NCBI RefSeq assembly: GCF_028771845.1 | Contig: NZ_CP118270.1 | Location: forward strand, 3,720,001 to 3,784,000 | DNA: 64,000 nt | Direction of reading: 5' to 3' | Source: Paenibacillus marchantiae | GTDB taxonomy: Bacteria > Bacillota > Bacilli > Paenibacillales > Paenibacillaceae | Shown: one piece after another, positions 43,898-53,521 of the stretch | Layout: each line of letters starts with the position of its first letter | Numbering within the stretch: the first letter of the stretch is position 1 | The notes under the pieces: model-generated | Told to the model about the DNA's origin: nothing | Databases searched by the model: none | What the model saw: only the letters and a program-made list of their open reading frames with translations | Translations under genes and position numbers: made by a program

Positions 43898-43922
43898 TTA
43901 ATATCGAAAGAAGGATAACCAG

Positions 43923-44441
43923 ATGATTACAATTAGATTTGTTTCAAATGAGGATATCCCACACATTCAATCCATAGCTCATGAAACATGGAATTATACT
44001 TATAAAGGCATATACTCTGAAGCTTACATTCAAAACTTTCTAAGTAGAGCATATTCAATTGAGAATTTAAGTCGAACAGTCGAGAGAGAGCTTCAAAGTG
44101 CCAAACGGAGTTTTTTAATAGCTGAATATAATGGCGAAGTCGTTGGATATGCTCAAACAAGACAAGTGAATGAAGAAGAATACGAATTGCTAAGAATCTA
44201 TATACGACCTGAATATCACAAAATGGGAATAGGTAAAGAGTTCATTAAGAGATTCATTCAAGTTTTAAACCCAATAAATAAACTGTTTGCCTGGGTAGGA
44301 AAAGAGAATCATAGAGGAAGGGCATTTTATGAGAAAAGTGGATTTAAAGAAATAGAAGAAATGATTGAAACCATAGAAGGGCACAGTAAAACGCAAGTTA
44401 AATATGAATTGGAAATCTCCAAGGGAAAGGTGGTTTCATAG
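43923..44441 (+). CDS. GNAT family N-acetyltransferase
   Basis: A 172-residue GNAT. The loop YHKMGIGKEFI follows LLRIYIRPE, and ENHRGRAFYEKSGF is motif B. AAGAAGG precedes ATG. Its TAG abuts the next ATG directly, so the two are co-translated. Confidence 0.9.
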   Translation: MITIRFVSNEDIPHIQSIAHETWNYTYKGIYSEAYIQNFLSRAYSIENLSRTVERELQSAKRSFLIAEYNGEVVGYAQTRQVNEEEYELLRIYIRPEYHKMGIGKEFIKRFIQVLNPINKLFAWVGKENHRGRAFYEKSGFKEIEEMIETIEGHSKTQVKYELEISKGKVVS

Positions 44442-44966
44442 ATGTTTTTTCTTCAAATGTCGGGATTTCCTGGTTCTGGTAAGTCAACACTTTCAAGACG
44501 GATAGCTAAAATAACAGGTGCCATAATTATTGATCATGATATCTCAAAGTCTTCCATATTAAAATCCATTGGGGATAGTAATTTAGAATTAAAAGTTTTA
44601 GGTATGACTTCATATAATATTGATTGGGCCCTGATAGAGTTTTATCTCTCCCAAGGCTATGACGTAATATTCGATAGTCCATGCTTTTATTCTGAGATGA
44701 TTGAAAGAGGTTCGTCATTAAGTAAGAAGTATAATGCTAATTATAAGTACGTTGAATGTTACCTGAATGACTATCAGGAAATAAGTAAAAGATTACAAAA
44801 TCGAGAACGGATTATAAGTCAGATTTCGGATACATCTGAAGAAGAGTTTAAAAATAATGTTAATGAAAGTAAGAGACCTAATGATATTCAATGTTTGCGT
44901 GTTGATTCGTCACAACCTATAGAGATGTATTTAAATAACGTTTTAAATTATATTGATGAAGAATAA
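44442..44966 (+). CDS. P-loop kinase-like protein
   Basis: A 174-residue ATP-binding protein with Walker A GFPGSGKST near residue 7, IIDHDISKS as the second strand and a lid region around RLQNRERI. Resembles AAA_33-type small-molecule kinases such as CPT-like or gluconate-kinase-like enzymes. Starts immediately after the stop of the preceding GNAT. Substrate unknown. Confidence 0.84.
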   Translation: MFFLQMSGFPGSGKSTLSRRIAKITGAIIIDHDISKSSILKSIGDSNLELKVLGMTSYNIDWALIEFYLSQGYDVIFDSPCFYSEMIERGSSLSKKYNANYKYVECYLNDYQEISKRLQNRERIISQISDTSEEEFKNNVNESKRPNDIQCLRVDSSQPIEMYLNNVLNYIDEE

Positions 44967-44998
44967 GTGATGTGTCGTGAAATCGAAGATCTAATTAG

Positions 44999-45310
44999 AA
45001 AAAATGCAAACGCTTTAAAAAAAATTCGACAGTCGTAACTCTAGAAATAAAGAAAGAAGTATGTTGGTTAGACAACGTTATTGTATCCAAGGATTTTAGA
45101 GGAAAAGGTGCTGCTAATTATTTGTTGGAAACGATGATAATGAAGGCAAAATCGATTTATAAAGTTAAACACTTATTATTATCATGTCATAGCACGAATT
45201 CAAGAGGACTAGCATTTTATCACAAGCAAGGATTTGAACCCATCGATATGCGAATAACGAATTTAGATGAACAAAAAATAATAACTATACAAATGAAGTT
45301 AAAGATTTAG
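44999..45310 (+). pseudogene. 5'-truncated GNAT acetyltransferase relic
   Basis: An open frame without start codon carries the C-terminal half of a GNAT: CWLDNVIVSKDFRGKGAA (acetyl-CoA loop) and HSTNSRGLAFYHKQGF (motif B). The N-terminal half is missing and a stop lies just upstream. Deleted remnant between two complete genes. Confidence 0.75.
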
Positions 45311-45413
45311 AATGCATTCAAGAAGAACGAAACCGCATATTATACGTGTATTGTTGGGAACTAACATAGAAGCAAAACACTAAATTAGCTTTAATAACGG
45401 AGGATGATATGAA

Positions 45414-45887
45414 ATGGAAATCTCATTATCCAAAGCAGGACTTAAAGAAGCTTCAATCATTCACGAAATGCAAATAGAAGCATTCATGCCTCTTTTAAAT
45501 AAATATAAAGACTATGAAACAAGCCCAGCAAATCAAACGGTAGAACAAATAGAAGATCGAATAAATCAAAGCTATACAGATTATTACCTAATAAGAGAAG
45601 CAAATATTCCTGTGGGGGCCATTAGAATAGTAAAAAAAGAGAATAAAATCTATCGAGTAAGCCCTATATTTATTTTACCCGACTATCAAGGGAGAGGGAT
45701 TGCACAAAAAGTATTTTCAATAATTGAAGATAGGTATAGCGATGCGAGAATATGGGAGTTGGCTACAATCTCAGAAGAGCAGAGGAATTGTTACCTTTAT
45801 GAGAAATTAGGATATAGACAGAAGGGAGATACGAAACAAATTAACGACAAGATGACAATTGTGATTTATGAAAAACGAATGACTTAG
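45414..45887 (+). CDS. GNAT family N-acetyltransferase
   Basis: A 157-residue GNAT. VSPIFILPDYQGRGIAQKV is the strand plus acetyl-CoA loop. GGAGG lies ten bases before the ATG at 45414. A short frame after it (45941-46015, ending YYLNHQGF) looks like the tail of another lost gene. Confidence 0.89.
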   Translation: MEISLSKAGLKEASIIHEMQIEAFMPLLNKYKDYETSPANQTVEQIEDRINQSYTDYYLIREANIPVGAIRIVKKENKIYRVSPIFILPDYQGRGIAQKVFSIIEDRYSDARIWELATISEEQRNCYLYEKLGYRQKGDTKQINDKMTIVIYEKRMT

Positions 45888-45940
45888 GTTATCAAAAAAA
45901 GGTCAAAACATTGAAACTGATGAGCAGTTGAGATTTATTA

Positions 45941-46015
45941 ATGGAGAATCCATTAGATTTTTCTGATGTTGATCGTGCTGGAATTAAGTATTACTTGAAT
46001 CATCAAGGATTTTGA
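45941..46015 (+). other. Fragment resembling the 3' end of a lost gene
   Basis: A 24-residue frame (NPLDFSDVDRAGIKYYLNHQ...) with no ribosome binding site, between two GNAT genes. It looks like a protein C-terminus rather than a chance frame. Family not recognised. Confidence 0.3.
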
Positions 46016-46030
46016 GAGGAGCTGGGATTG

Positions 46031-46453
46031 ATGGATTTTATATATGGAGAATATCTTATCAGTGAAAACAAAGAACTTATGGATATCCATGCGGTAAAGG
46101 GTTTCTTAGCTAGAAGCTATTGGGCCAATAAGAGATCCGATGAAAAAATTGAGAAGTCCATACATTCTTCAGTACGTTTTGGGATTTATAAGGAAGAAAT
46201 TCAAGTTGGTTTTGCAAGGGTTGTCACAGATGATGCGACAATGTATTGGCTTTGTGATGTTTTTATTCATGAGGAATATAGGGGCCAAGGATTTGGTAAG
46301 AAACTAATTGAAGTGATTACACAATCGGATCGCTTTAAAGATTTAATGGGGTTACTCGGAACATTGGATGCACATGAATTATATGAACAATATCAATTTA
46401 ATAGAAATAGTGAACGCTTCATGATAAGACTTCCTGATTATTTGAGGGCGTGA
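46031..46453 (+). CDS. GNAT family N-acetyltransferase
   Basis: A 140-residue compact GNAT. WLCDVFIHEEYRGQGFGKKL holds the acetyl-CoA loop; LDAHELYEQYQF is the shortened motif B typical of this small type, like the gene at 38653. GAGGAGCTGG precedes ATG 46031. Stop overlaps the next start. Confidence 0.9.
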   Translation: MDFIYGEYLISENKELMDIHAVKGFLARSYWANKRSDEKIEKSIHSSVRFGIYKEEIQVGFARVVTDDATMYWLCDVFIHEEYRGQGFGKKLIEVITQSDRFKDLMGLLGTLDAHELYEQYQFNRNSERFMIRLPDYLRA

Positions 46454-46683
46454 TGACATTGAAGAGAGCTGTTTATTTTCTTTCTTTGATCATCGGGATA
46501 ATTTTTATAGCCCTTGGAGTAATACCAGCTATTTTTGACTATCCCTACAGTGATGAACCAAACTCCGGGCCAGCAAGCTTTTGGGAACTGATTCTAATCA
46601 TTAGTTACGCACAATGGATATTGTTTCTGATTGTTGGTCTGATATTAAGTCTTTTTCCTGCGTCAAAGCTACGAAAGACATGA
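46453..46683 (+). CDS. Small two-segment membrane protein
   Basis: A 76-residue protein with two hydrophobic segments (VYFLSLIIGIIFIALG and LILIISYAQWILFLIVG) around a short polar loop. No family recognised. The start overlaps the GNAT stop, a sign of translational coupling. Confidence 0.6.
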   Translation: MTLKRAVYFLSLIIGIIFIALGVIPAIFDYPYSDEPNSGPASFWELILIISYAQWILFLIVGLILSLFPASKLRKT

Positions 46684-46698
46684 AGGGGGATTTTATCA

Positions 46699-47121
46699 AT
46701 GTATAAACTTAAAACAAAAGAAACAGACAAAAGTGTCATTGAATTTATTGAAAGTGTTGAGAATCCCAAAAAGCGTGAAGACGCGTATCAACTATTGGAT
46801 ATTTTCACTGAAACAACAGGGTATAAAGCAAAGATGTGGGGACCGAGTATTATTGGATTCGGCTCCTATCATTATAAATATGAATCTGGTCATGAAGGAG
46901 ATGCACCACTGGTGGGCTTTTCTCCTCGAAAAGCAAAAATCAGTTTGTATTTTGCTACAGGTGATGCAGAACGAGAGAATCTATTAAAGGACTTTGGAAA
47001 ACATACGACAGGAAAAGCATGTGTATACGTCAATAAAGTTGCAGATATCAATTTAGATGTATTACAAGCGTTGATCAACCAATCCATCAAGTTCTTGAAA
47101 GAAACCTATCCGGATCATTAA
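46699..47121 (+). CDS. DUF1801 domain protein
   Basis: A 140-residue DUF1801 (YdhG-like) protein. MWGPSIIGFGSYHYKY and KAKISLYF are the family's conserved core, and the C-terminal helix begins INLDVLQALI. Fold known from structural genomics, function unknown. GGGGGA precedes ATG. Confidence 0.87.
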   Translation: MYKLKTKETDKSVIEFIESVENPKKREDAYQLLDIFTETTGYKAKMWGPSIIGFGSYHYKYESGHEGDAPLVGFSPRKAKISLYFATGDAERENLLKDFGKHTTGKACVYVNKVADINLDVLQALINQSIKFLKETYPDH

Positions 47122-47154
47122 TTTCTGTACACTGTTATTATTGGAGGTCACGTG

Positions 47155-47586
47155 ATGAAAGAAGAGAACATTCATATACGTTGGGCGAACGAAAATGATG
47201 CAGAGGACCTTCTTAAGCTCAATGATGCTTTTAATGGCATAGGTACATCCGTAGAAGAAGTAATAGATAGCCTTGCTTTATCTAATGAGTTGATTGCTCT
47301 AGCTGTGATTGACGATCAGGCAGTTGGATTCGCTTGTGCTCAATATTTTAAATCTTTTTGTTATCGTGCACTCCAGGGAGAAATCACAGAAATGTATATT
47401 ACCGAAGTTGCCCGGAGAAGAGGATTAGCTACGTTACTAATTGCTTTTATAGAGGAGGAACTCAAAGCACGAGGTGTTACCAGTGTAAAAATTCTGACAG
47501 GCCAAAGTAATGAAAGGGCTATAAAGACATACGAAAAATCAAACTATGCCAGAACGGAAGAAGTATTGCTACAAAAGAAACTATAA
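47155..47586 (+). CDS. GNAT family N-acetyltransferase
   Basis: A 143-residue GNAT. EMYITEVARRRGLATLL carries the strand and acetyl-CoA loop, and TGQSNERAIKTYEKSNY motif B. It resembles small aminoglycoside 6'/3-N-acetyltransferase-like enzymes, but the acceptor is not readable. GGAGGT precedes the ATG. Confidence 0.9.
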   Translation: MKEENIHIRWANENDAEDLLKLNDAFNGIGTSVEEVIDSLALSNELIALAVIDDQAVGFACAQYFKSFCYRALQGEITEMYITEVARRRGLATLLIAFIEEELKARGVTSVKILTGQSNERAIKTYEKSNYARTEEVLLQKKL

Positions 47587-47599
47587 GGAGCATAATCGA

Positions 47600-48484
47600 A
47601 TGTCTGAATATTATTGGGATAATAAAATTGAATACCTTAAAAATACGAGATGGCTTTACTATAATGACGATTACCTTCAATTTTTAGTGCATTTTGTTTG
47701 GAAGATAGATAAACCTGTAAGCGTTATCGATTATGGGTGTGGGTTTGGTTATTTGGGTCTTAAACTGCTGCCTTTGTTACCAAAAGGGTCAACCTACACT
47801 GGAGTAGATAAGGGTGAAACATTAATCAATGAAGCTAAGACGATCTTCTCCCAACTTCCCTATGAAACAGAGTTTATTACTTGGGATATAGAAGACGTTG
47901 TATTGAAGAGGAAGTATGACATTGCATTGAGTCATGCTTTTTTATTACATATGGATGACTCTGTGAAAATACTCCAAAAGATGATTGAAAGTGTACTGGA
48001 GGGTGGAAGAATCATCTGTTTTGAACCTCATTGGATTGGGAGTATGGCGAACTATCATGTGGAGGGCGTTGAACAAAGTGAAATCATTAAACTAGGCGTT
48101 TTACAGAGATTATTTGAACAAGATCATATACGTACAGGTAAAGATGGAAATATTGGAATGCGATTACCTATATTAATGAGTCAATTGGGATTAACGAATG
48201 TGGAATGTAGAATGAGTGATAAGGTCAACTTTCTAGATCAAAACATGGACTCTACCCAAAAAAACATTCTCTATCACTCAATTAAAGAAGATGGTATAGG
48301 ACAGGATCCTGGCGATTCAGTAGAGGTAACCAAACGATTATCAACTCGGGGCTTAACGCAAAATGAAGCAAAGGCGCAGTATGAAGCGGAATTAACATTT
48401 TCCAAAGTATTTGTTAATGAATCTTGGTTGACTTATGCAGCCAGCATGAAGATTTCATTTGGAACGGTCCGTAGAGATGGGTGA
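47600..48484 (+). CDS. SAM-dependent methyltransferase
   Basis: A 294-residue class I methyltransferase. Motif I VIDYGCGFGYLG lies near residue 43, TYTGVDKGETLI follows as motif II, and FITWDIEDV and ALSHAFLLHM as motifs for the adenine and product sites. ATG 47600 follows AAGGAG. A long C-terminal part (~120 residues) is specific to this type. Stop overlaps the following NUDIX start by 4 bp. Confidence 0.88.
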   Translation: MSEYYWDNKIEYLKNTRWLYYNDDYLQFLVHFVWKIDKPVSVIDYGCGFGYLGLKLLPLLPKGSTYTGVDKGETLINEAKTIFSQLPYETEFITWDIEDVVLKRKYDIALSHAFLLHMDDSVKILQKMIESVLEGGRIICFEPHWIGSMANYHVEGVEQSEIIKLGVLQRLFEQDHIRTGKDGNIGMRLPILMSQLGLTNVECRMSDKVNFLDQNMDSTQKNILYHSIKEDGIGQDPGDSVEVTKRLSTRGLTQNEAKAQYEAELTFSKVFVNESWLTYAASMKISFGTVRRDG

Positions 48485-48951
48485 TAAAAACTGTGGGTTC
48501 ACATGAAGGTATCTTGAAAAACAACATCGTTGTTGTGGTTAAGGGAGTCATTGAAAATAAAGGCAGGGTATTGATATTAAAACGTTCAGGTGCAGATGAA
48601 GTTGCCGCTGGGACCTGGGAAACCGTTGGTGGAAAGATCGATTTTGGAGAAGAATTAGAAGAATCTTTGGCTCGTGAAGTGAAAGAAGAAGCTGGGCTTA
48701 AAGTGAGTGTTGAGAAGTTACTATTTGCTACTACTTTTTTTACGGATCCGCATAGACAGATCGTATTACTGACATATTTGTGCAGAGCAATATATGACCG
48801 AGTGATACTTTCAGAAGAACATAGCGAGTATATGTGGGCAACCAGATCAGATTTATATGACTATTTACCACAAACTATTTTAAATGATTTTAAAAAATAT
48901 AACGTAATCGATACAGTTGAAATCATAGCTAAACAATATGGACTCAAGTAA
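48481..48951 (+). CDS. NUDIX hydrolase
   Basis: A 156-residue Nudix enzyme; box from GGKIDFGEEL to REVKEEAGL (G-x5-E-x7-REVxEExG). GTG start overlaps the methyltransferase stop, so the two are translationally coupled. MutT/NUDT15-like layout; substrate unknown. Confidence 0.9.
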   Translation: MIKTVGSHEGILKNNIVVVVKGVIENKGRVLILKRSGADEVAAGTWETVGGKIDFGEELEESLAREVKEEAGLKVSVEKLLFATTFFTDPHRQIVLLTYLCRAIYDRVILSEEHSEYMWATRSDLYDYLPQTILNDFKKYNVIDTVEIIAKQYGLK

Positions 48952-49004
48952 CTCATTAATCTACTCCAACGAAATATAATTCGGCAAACGAAAGGGATAT
49001 TTGA

Positions 49005-49466
49005 ATGAACCCAATTACTATAGAACCAATCGATAAAACGAATTGGGAAGAGGCGATCGCAATATCTTTACTTGAAACGCAAGTAAATCTTGTACCGACG
49101 GTCATCGAATCTTTAGCATATGCCTACGTGAAGCCGTGGGATGCAGCTTTTGATCCATATCTTTTGCGTGAAGGCGATAAAGCTTTCGGTTTTTTCTATT
49201 TATCGTACACACCAGCTAGTACGGATAATTATTGGATTGGAGGATTTCAAATAGATAAGAACTATCAAGGAAAAGGATTAGGAAGTAAATCACTTTATAC
49301 GATACTTGAATGCATCAAGAACAAGCACCCACAATGCCAAATCATCTCACTAACTGTAGAAAAAAATAATGCACATGCAAGAGCCTTATATGAGAAGATA
49401 GGATTTATTGATCAGGAATTGGAAAATCAGGATGGTGAAGTCGTATATAAAATGAAATTGAAATAA
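49005..49466 (+). CDS. Spermine/spermidine acetyltransferase-like GNAT
   Basis: A 153-residue GNAT of the BltD/PaiA-like polyamine type. It begins ITIEPIDKTNWEEAIAI and has WIGGFQIDKNYQGKGLGSKS for the acetyl-CoA loop. Similar in layout to the genes at 53522 and 56037, which appear to be paralogues. AAAGGG precedes ATG. Confidence 0.88.
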   Translation: MNPITIEPIDKTNWEEAIAISLLETQVNLVPTVIESLAYAYVKPWDAAFDPYLLREGDKAFGFFYLSYTPASTDNYWIGGFQIDKNYQGKGLGSKSLYTILECIKNKHPQCQIISLTVEKNNAHARALYEKIGFIDQELENQDGEVVYKMKLK

Positions 49467-49526
49467 ACAGAAATCGGTCATTTTGAAGGTGCAATGATCC
49501 ATTTTCATGTAAAAGGCGGGGATAGT

Positions 49527-50081
49527 ATGGTGTACAACGATCTCACTACAACGATGACCACAGAAAGGCTGCTGTTAAGATTATTTACGAAATCAGATGC
49601 TGAAACCGTTACCAGACTATGTAATGACTACAACATTTATAAGAGCACACTCACATTATCCTACCCATATACATTAGATTGTGCAGTGTCTTGGATAGAG
49701 CAACATAAAGAAAATTTTAATGCGGATAAATTATATGAATTTGCTATTTGTGATAGGGAAACAGGTGATTTATACGGGGCAATAGCATTATCTAATCAAC
49801 AACGTTACGATAACGGGGAGTTATCTTATTGGGTAGGTCAGCCGTTTTGGGGAAAAGGTTATGCAACGGAAGCAGCTAAAGCCATGTTAGACTTCGCTTT
49901 TGATGTGAAAAAATATCATAAGGTATACGCGCGGCACTTTGCTTCTAACCCGGCGTCCGGACAAGTTATACAGAAAATTGGCATGATACAAGAAGGAGTA
50001 CTGATGGATCATGTCAAGAAAGAAGACTGGTATGAAGATCTGATTTACTACGGAGTAGTGAGAAATAAGGTGAAAGAATAA
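49527..50081 (+). CDS. RimJ/RimL-type GNAT acetyltransferase
   Basis: A 184-residue GNAT beginning TTERLLLRLFTKSD. SYWVGQPFWGKGYATEA is the acetyl-CoA loop and NPASGQVIQKIGM motif B. ATG 49527 follows AAAGGCGGGG; the longer frame upstream has no site. Confidence 0.91.
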   Translation: MVYNDLTTTMTTERLLLRLFTKSDAETVTRLCNDYNIYKSTLTLSYPYTLDCAVSWIEQHKENFNADKLYEFAICDRETGDLYGAIALSNQQRYDNGELSYWVGQPFWGKGYATEAAKAMLDFAFDVKKYHKVYARHFASNPASGQVIQKIGMIQEGVLMDHVKKEDWYEDLIYYGVVRNKVKE

Positions 50082-50110
50082 ATTTCAAACCCAACGTGGA
50101 GGAATACATA

Positions 50111-50995
50111 TTGATAATTAAACCGAGTAAAAAAGTTTTACTTTCGTGGATGAATTGTTATGTGCCGGACAAAGATTTGTTTTTCCTATCAAAAGAACAT
50201 CTTGATTATGAATTTGACTTTACCGATGTACTATTAATGCCAAAAGAGGAGTTCTATAACCACAGCACTTATAGGCAAGTGAATTATGTGAATGGTTATG
50301 AGTACTGGAATATTAAGAACGTTGATTATGTAATCATTGCGGATAAAGAATGGATAGAAACCATTCCTGAAGATAAGAAACGATTTTTATTAAATGCACA
50401 AGTGCAAAGTGGAAGAGGGCTTGTTTTCCCTGTTACATTTGTACATGATTTGACGGAAATACCTGCAAGCTATTTGATTGATGGACATGTTATCCTTCAG
50501 CGCTTCATGTGGGAGAAGCTGAACAAATCATATAAAGAACAGATACTTACGACATTGGTTTACGAATGGTGGGATAAAGGGGAATGTGAGAAGCCACCTG
50601 AGTCGCTACCTGATTTTCTAAAACCATATGCCAATTCGTTTGCTAGTTTCCAAGGTGCAAATTGCCTCGCAGCAGTTTTGTTTGCAATCTCCAAAGGGAA
50701 ACAGGAGTGGTTTATCTATGAATGGGTACATCAAAAAACGTTTCTTGAGAAATTAAAACAGTATCAATACGAGGAGTTATTAACTGACGAACTACATCAT
50801 GGGGACGTTGTCCTATGGACAGATGAGAATGGGATCATTCAACATGCAGCATATCATCTGGGAGAAGAACTATATTTCAATAAAGATGGGCAAACGATAT
50901 TCAACCCGTGGAAGATACTCTCTAAAGAGCAGCTGTATAGGGAGTGGGAGCATCTAACCATTGTAAAGTATAGGCCATGTAATGAATTATTTTGA
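50111..50995 (+). CDS. Putative NlpC/P60-CHAP-like cysteine peptidase protein
   Basis: About 294 residues. The C-terminal ~110 residues have FQGANCLAAVLFAI (candidate Cys), HGDVVLWTDENG and IQHAAYHLGEELYF (candidate His), the order of a papain-like NlpC/CHAP fold. The N-terminal ~180 residues are unrecognised. TTG 50111 is chosen because GGAGG lies eight bases upstream; the GTG at 50096 contains that site. No signal peptide, so it acts inside the cell. Confidence 0.68.
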   Translation: MIIKPSKKVLLSWMNCYVPDKDLFFLSKEHLDYEFDFTDVLLMPKEEFYNHSTYRQVNYVNGYEYWNIKNVDYVIIADKEWIETIPEDKKRFLLNAQVQSGRGLVFPVTFVHDLTEIPASYLIDGHVILQRFMWEKLNKSYKEQILTTLVYEWWDKGECEKPPESLPDFLKPYANSFASFQGANCLAAVLFAISKGKQEWFIYEWVHQKTFLEKLKQYQYEELLTDELHHGDVVLWTDENGIIQHAAYHLGEELYFNKDGQTIFNPWKILSKEQLYREWEHLTIVKYRPCNELF

Positions 50996-51041
50996 TGGGA
51001 ATTAAAATGGAGTTCCCGTACTTTTATTTGGAGGTAAAGAC

Positions 51042-51848
51042 ATGAATCGACTGATTCCATCCATAGATTTAATTAAAGAAATTGAACTCTCTGAAATCGA
51101 TTATATGACAGATCGCATGCTTGCTATACAGAGTCGGGACAAAAATCCAGAAGGAATTGATATTCAGCAGTTTGGAAATGCCGTCTGTTTCTACAGTAAG
51201 ACCATGCCATGGCCCACGTTTAATACGGTGAAGGGCTTAACAAATAATGATCTGGAACACCTGGATGCAATCATTGATTTTTATAGACAGCGTGATCGAA
51301 AGGTTCAGTTCGAAGTTATTCCATCTGTGGTGGATCAGAACTTCTTGAAACGTTTAACCGACTTAGGCATGTATACATCGGGATTTCATTCATCTCTGAT
51401 CATCAAACCAGAAGAAAAAAAGAATCACTCAGATCATATCCAAATTCAAGAACTTGAAGAGGATCAATTCGAGCTATACGCGACCATTCATTGCAGGGGG
51501 GCCGGTTTGTCGGATGACGGTATCCCTTACGTCGCCCAGAATAATAAGGTTCTTTATCACCGTCCAGGTTGGAAATTTTACATCGCATATGTCAATGACA
51601 TCCCTGCAGCGGTAAGTGTTCTGTTTATTAAAAATCAAAAGGCATCCTTAACCTTTGCAGCAACATTACCTGAGTTTAGAAATCAGGGTGTACATCAGCA
51701 GCTTTTGAATAGAAGAATAACGGAAGCCTTGAATAAGGAATGTAATCTGGTGGTAGGGCAATGTTCATTTTTATCTCAAAGCCATCGAAATATGGAGCAT
51801 GTTGGCATGAAATTGGGATATATCCGAACAGCATGGACTGAAAGATAA
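51042..51848 (+). CDS. GNAT family N-acetyltransferase, two-domain type
   Basis: A 268-residue protein. The first ~125 residues form a divergent N-terminal domain, the rest a GNAT with AATLPEFRNQGVHQQLL as acetyl-CoA loop and QCSFLSQSHRNMEHVGM as motif B. TTTGGAGG precedes ATG. Acceptor unknown. Confidence 0.87.
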   Translation: MNRLIPSIDLIKEIELSEIDYMTDRMLAIQSRDKNPEGIDIQQFGNAVCFYSKTMPWPTFNTVKGLTNNDLEHLDAIIDFYRQRDRKVQFEVIPSVVDQNFLKRLTDLGMYTSGFHSSLIIKPEEKKNHSDHIQIQELEEDQFELYATIHCRGAGLSDDGIPYVAQNNKVLYHRPGWKFYIAYVNDIPAAVSVLFIKNQKASLTFAATLPEFRNQGVHQQLLNRRITEALNKECNLVVGQCSFLSQSHRNMEHVGMKLGYIRTAWTER

Positions 51849-51875
51849 GAATCAATTTGAATTAGGAGGCAGCTC

Positions 51876-52154
51876 ATGAACAATACCAATAAAATCCTGG
51901 GTGCGGTTCTCATGATTAGCAGTATTTTTATTTCAACCTTAGATAGAATTTCCGTGAGAATATCTACAGCCATAGTGGAAGCGGGTTACGCTTCAGGTGG
52001 GAAAACACGCGAGATAATCCCAGCAAGTGATAATGGTTTCACGGGTTTTCTCGTATATTTCTTATTTTTCGTCGGATTTGTGTTATTGATTGCTGGATTC
52101 CCTGGGAATCCCAGAAAGGATAAAACAAATAGGTACACACAAAACAGATCTTAG
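51876..52154 (+). CDS. Small membrane protein
   Basis: A 92-residue protein with two hydrophobic segments (ILGAVLMISSIFIS and FLVYFLFFVGFVLLIAG) and a polar Arg/Gly-rich loop between them. No family recognised. AGGAGG precedes ATG. Followed by the phosphotransferase gene at 12 bp. Confidence 0.6.
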   Translation: MNNTNKILGAVLMISSIFISTLDRISVRISTAIVEAGYASGGKTREIIPASDNGFTGFLVYFLFFVGFVLLIAGFPGNPRKDKTNRYTQNRS

Positions 52155-52166
52155 GAGGGGTTCATT

Positions 52167-52964
52167 TTGCCTGAGTACGAAGAAGCCCTAAACGGAGGCA
52201 ATGTGAATAAGGTTGTAAAAGTAGGTAGCACAGTTCGTCGTGACGCTATACCGAATCCGTATGTATATGAATTGCTTAAGCACCTTGAAAAGGTGGGCTA
52301 TGCGCATTCCCCTAGATATTTGGGAGTAGATGAGCAGGACAGAGAAATCCTTTCTTACCTGAATGGTGTGGTTTCGGGAAATGACTATCCTGAGATTGAA
52401 AGTTATATGTGGTCTGATGAGACCTTAGACAAAGTAGCGAGGCTTTTAAAAAGCTATCATGATGCTACAATGGATTTTGTTTCATCTACGGTTTCTTTAA
52501 ATAACTGCCCAAAGGTATCTTCAAAGGAAGAAGTAGTCTGCCATAACGATTTTGCATTGTATAACGTTGTGTTTAAAGATCGGCTTCCTGTAGGAATCAT
52601 TGATTTTGACATGGCAGGGCCTGGTCCGCGTCTATGGGATATTGTTTACAGCTTGTATACCTCTGTCCCATTAGCAGGTTTTTCACCGGGTAAAGATGAA
52701 AGAGAAGTTGGTCCATATAATAAACAGGATCATGCATCTGAGCGGAAAAGACGTATAGCGTTATTTTTTAACGCTTATGGTATGGATGTGCCGACAGATC
52801 TGAAGGAATGGGTGATTTCTCGAATTCATTTCATGTGTACCACACTATCTGATCGGGCGGTGTCTGGAGAAACAGCTTTTATCAAAATGATTGAAGAGGG
52901 TCATTTGGCTCATTATGAGAAGGAAGTAAGGTTCCTTGAGAAGCATTTCGGTGATTGGAGTTAA
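52167..52964 (+). CDS. Aminoglycoside phosphotransferase-family (APH) protein
   Basis: A 265-residue kinase-like protein. The catalytic Brenner motif is VCHNDFALYN (HxDxxxxN) near residue 127, and VGIIDFDMAGPGPRLWDI carries the metal-binding Asp; VVKVGSTVRR near residue 15 provides the start of the fold. TTG start with TAGGAGGGG upstream. Members phosphorylate aminoglycosides, macrolides or metabolites such as choline or thiamine; which one cannot be said. Confidence 0.87.
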   Translation: MPEYEEALNGGNVNKVVKVGSTVRRDAIPNPYVYELLKHLEKVGYAHSPRYLGVDEQDREILSYLNGVVSGNDYPEIESYMWSDETLDKVARLLKSYHDATMDFVSSTVSLNNCPKVSSKEEVVCHNDFALYNVVFKDRLPVGIIDFDMAGPGPRLWDIVYSLYTSVPLAGFSPGKDEREVGPYNKQDHASERKRRIALFFNAYGMDVPTDLKEWVISRIHFMCTTLSDRAVSGETAFIKMIEEGHLAHYEKEVRFLEKHFGDWS

Positions 52965-53046
52965 TTGAACGTTTTATGCTATAGAAGTAATTATGGGAAA
53001 GATGATTCAGCTTGAATCAAGCTGTGGTCGTTAGAGGTGAAGTAGT

Positions 53047-53514
53047 ATGAAAAAGCGTTATTTAATACTTGGTTTATGTATTGCTATTGTTGTTTTCATT
53101 GTTTCTTTAACTGAAGCAAGAGAGGAAATCACTATATCAATTAAGCCTGACGAAGTTGTTAATGCTGAAATATATAATTTTGTTTTACCTTCTAATGAAG
53201 GTGATCTCCAAATGATTAATGTAACTGAGACAAAAGATATCGCCCACGTATTAACCAACTTAAGTGAAATAAAGCCGAAGGACAAAGGATTATCTTTGGA
53301 TGGAGATTATTCCATTATATTTAATAAGAATGATGGCTCCAAACTTGTATATATGTATGAGCAAGGAACACTCACAACTTCCACCGGATTTAAAGGTAGA
53401 ATAACCAGTGACAACATCATTAACAGGCTGTGGGCCAGCCTTGATTATCCTGTTCAAAATGTAACTAAAAATGAACTTCCATCGGATCTTAAAAAAACGA
53501 AACGGAACGAGTGA
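53047..53514 (+). CDS. Membrane-anchored or exported protein of unknown function
   Basis: A 155-residue protein with an N-terminal signal-anchor (KKRYLILGLCIAIVVFIVSL). The rest is a beta-rich extracytoplasmic domain (DYSIIFNKNDGSKLVYMYEQ). No family recognised. GAGGTG precedes ATG. Confidence 0.68.
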   Translation: MKKRYLILGLCIAIVVFIVSLTEAREEITISIKPDEVVNAEIYNFVLPSNEGDLQMINVTETKDIAHVLTNLSEIKPKDKGLSLDGDYSIIFNKNDGSKLVYMYEQGTLTTSTGFKGRITSDNIINRLWASLDYPVQNVTKNELPSDLKKTKRNE

Positions 53515-53521
53515 TATTATT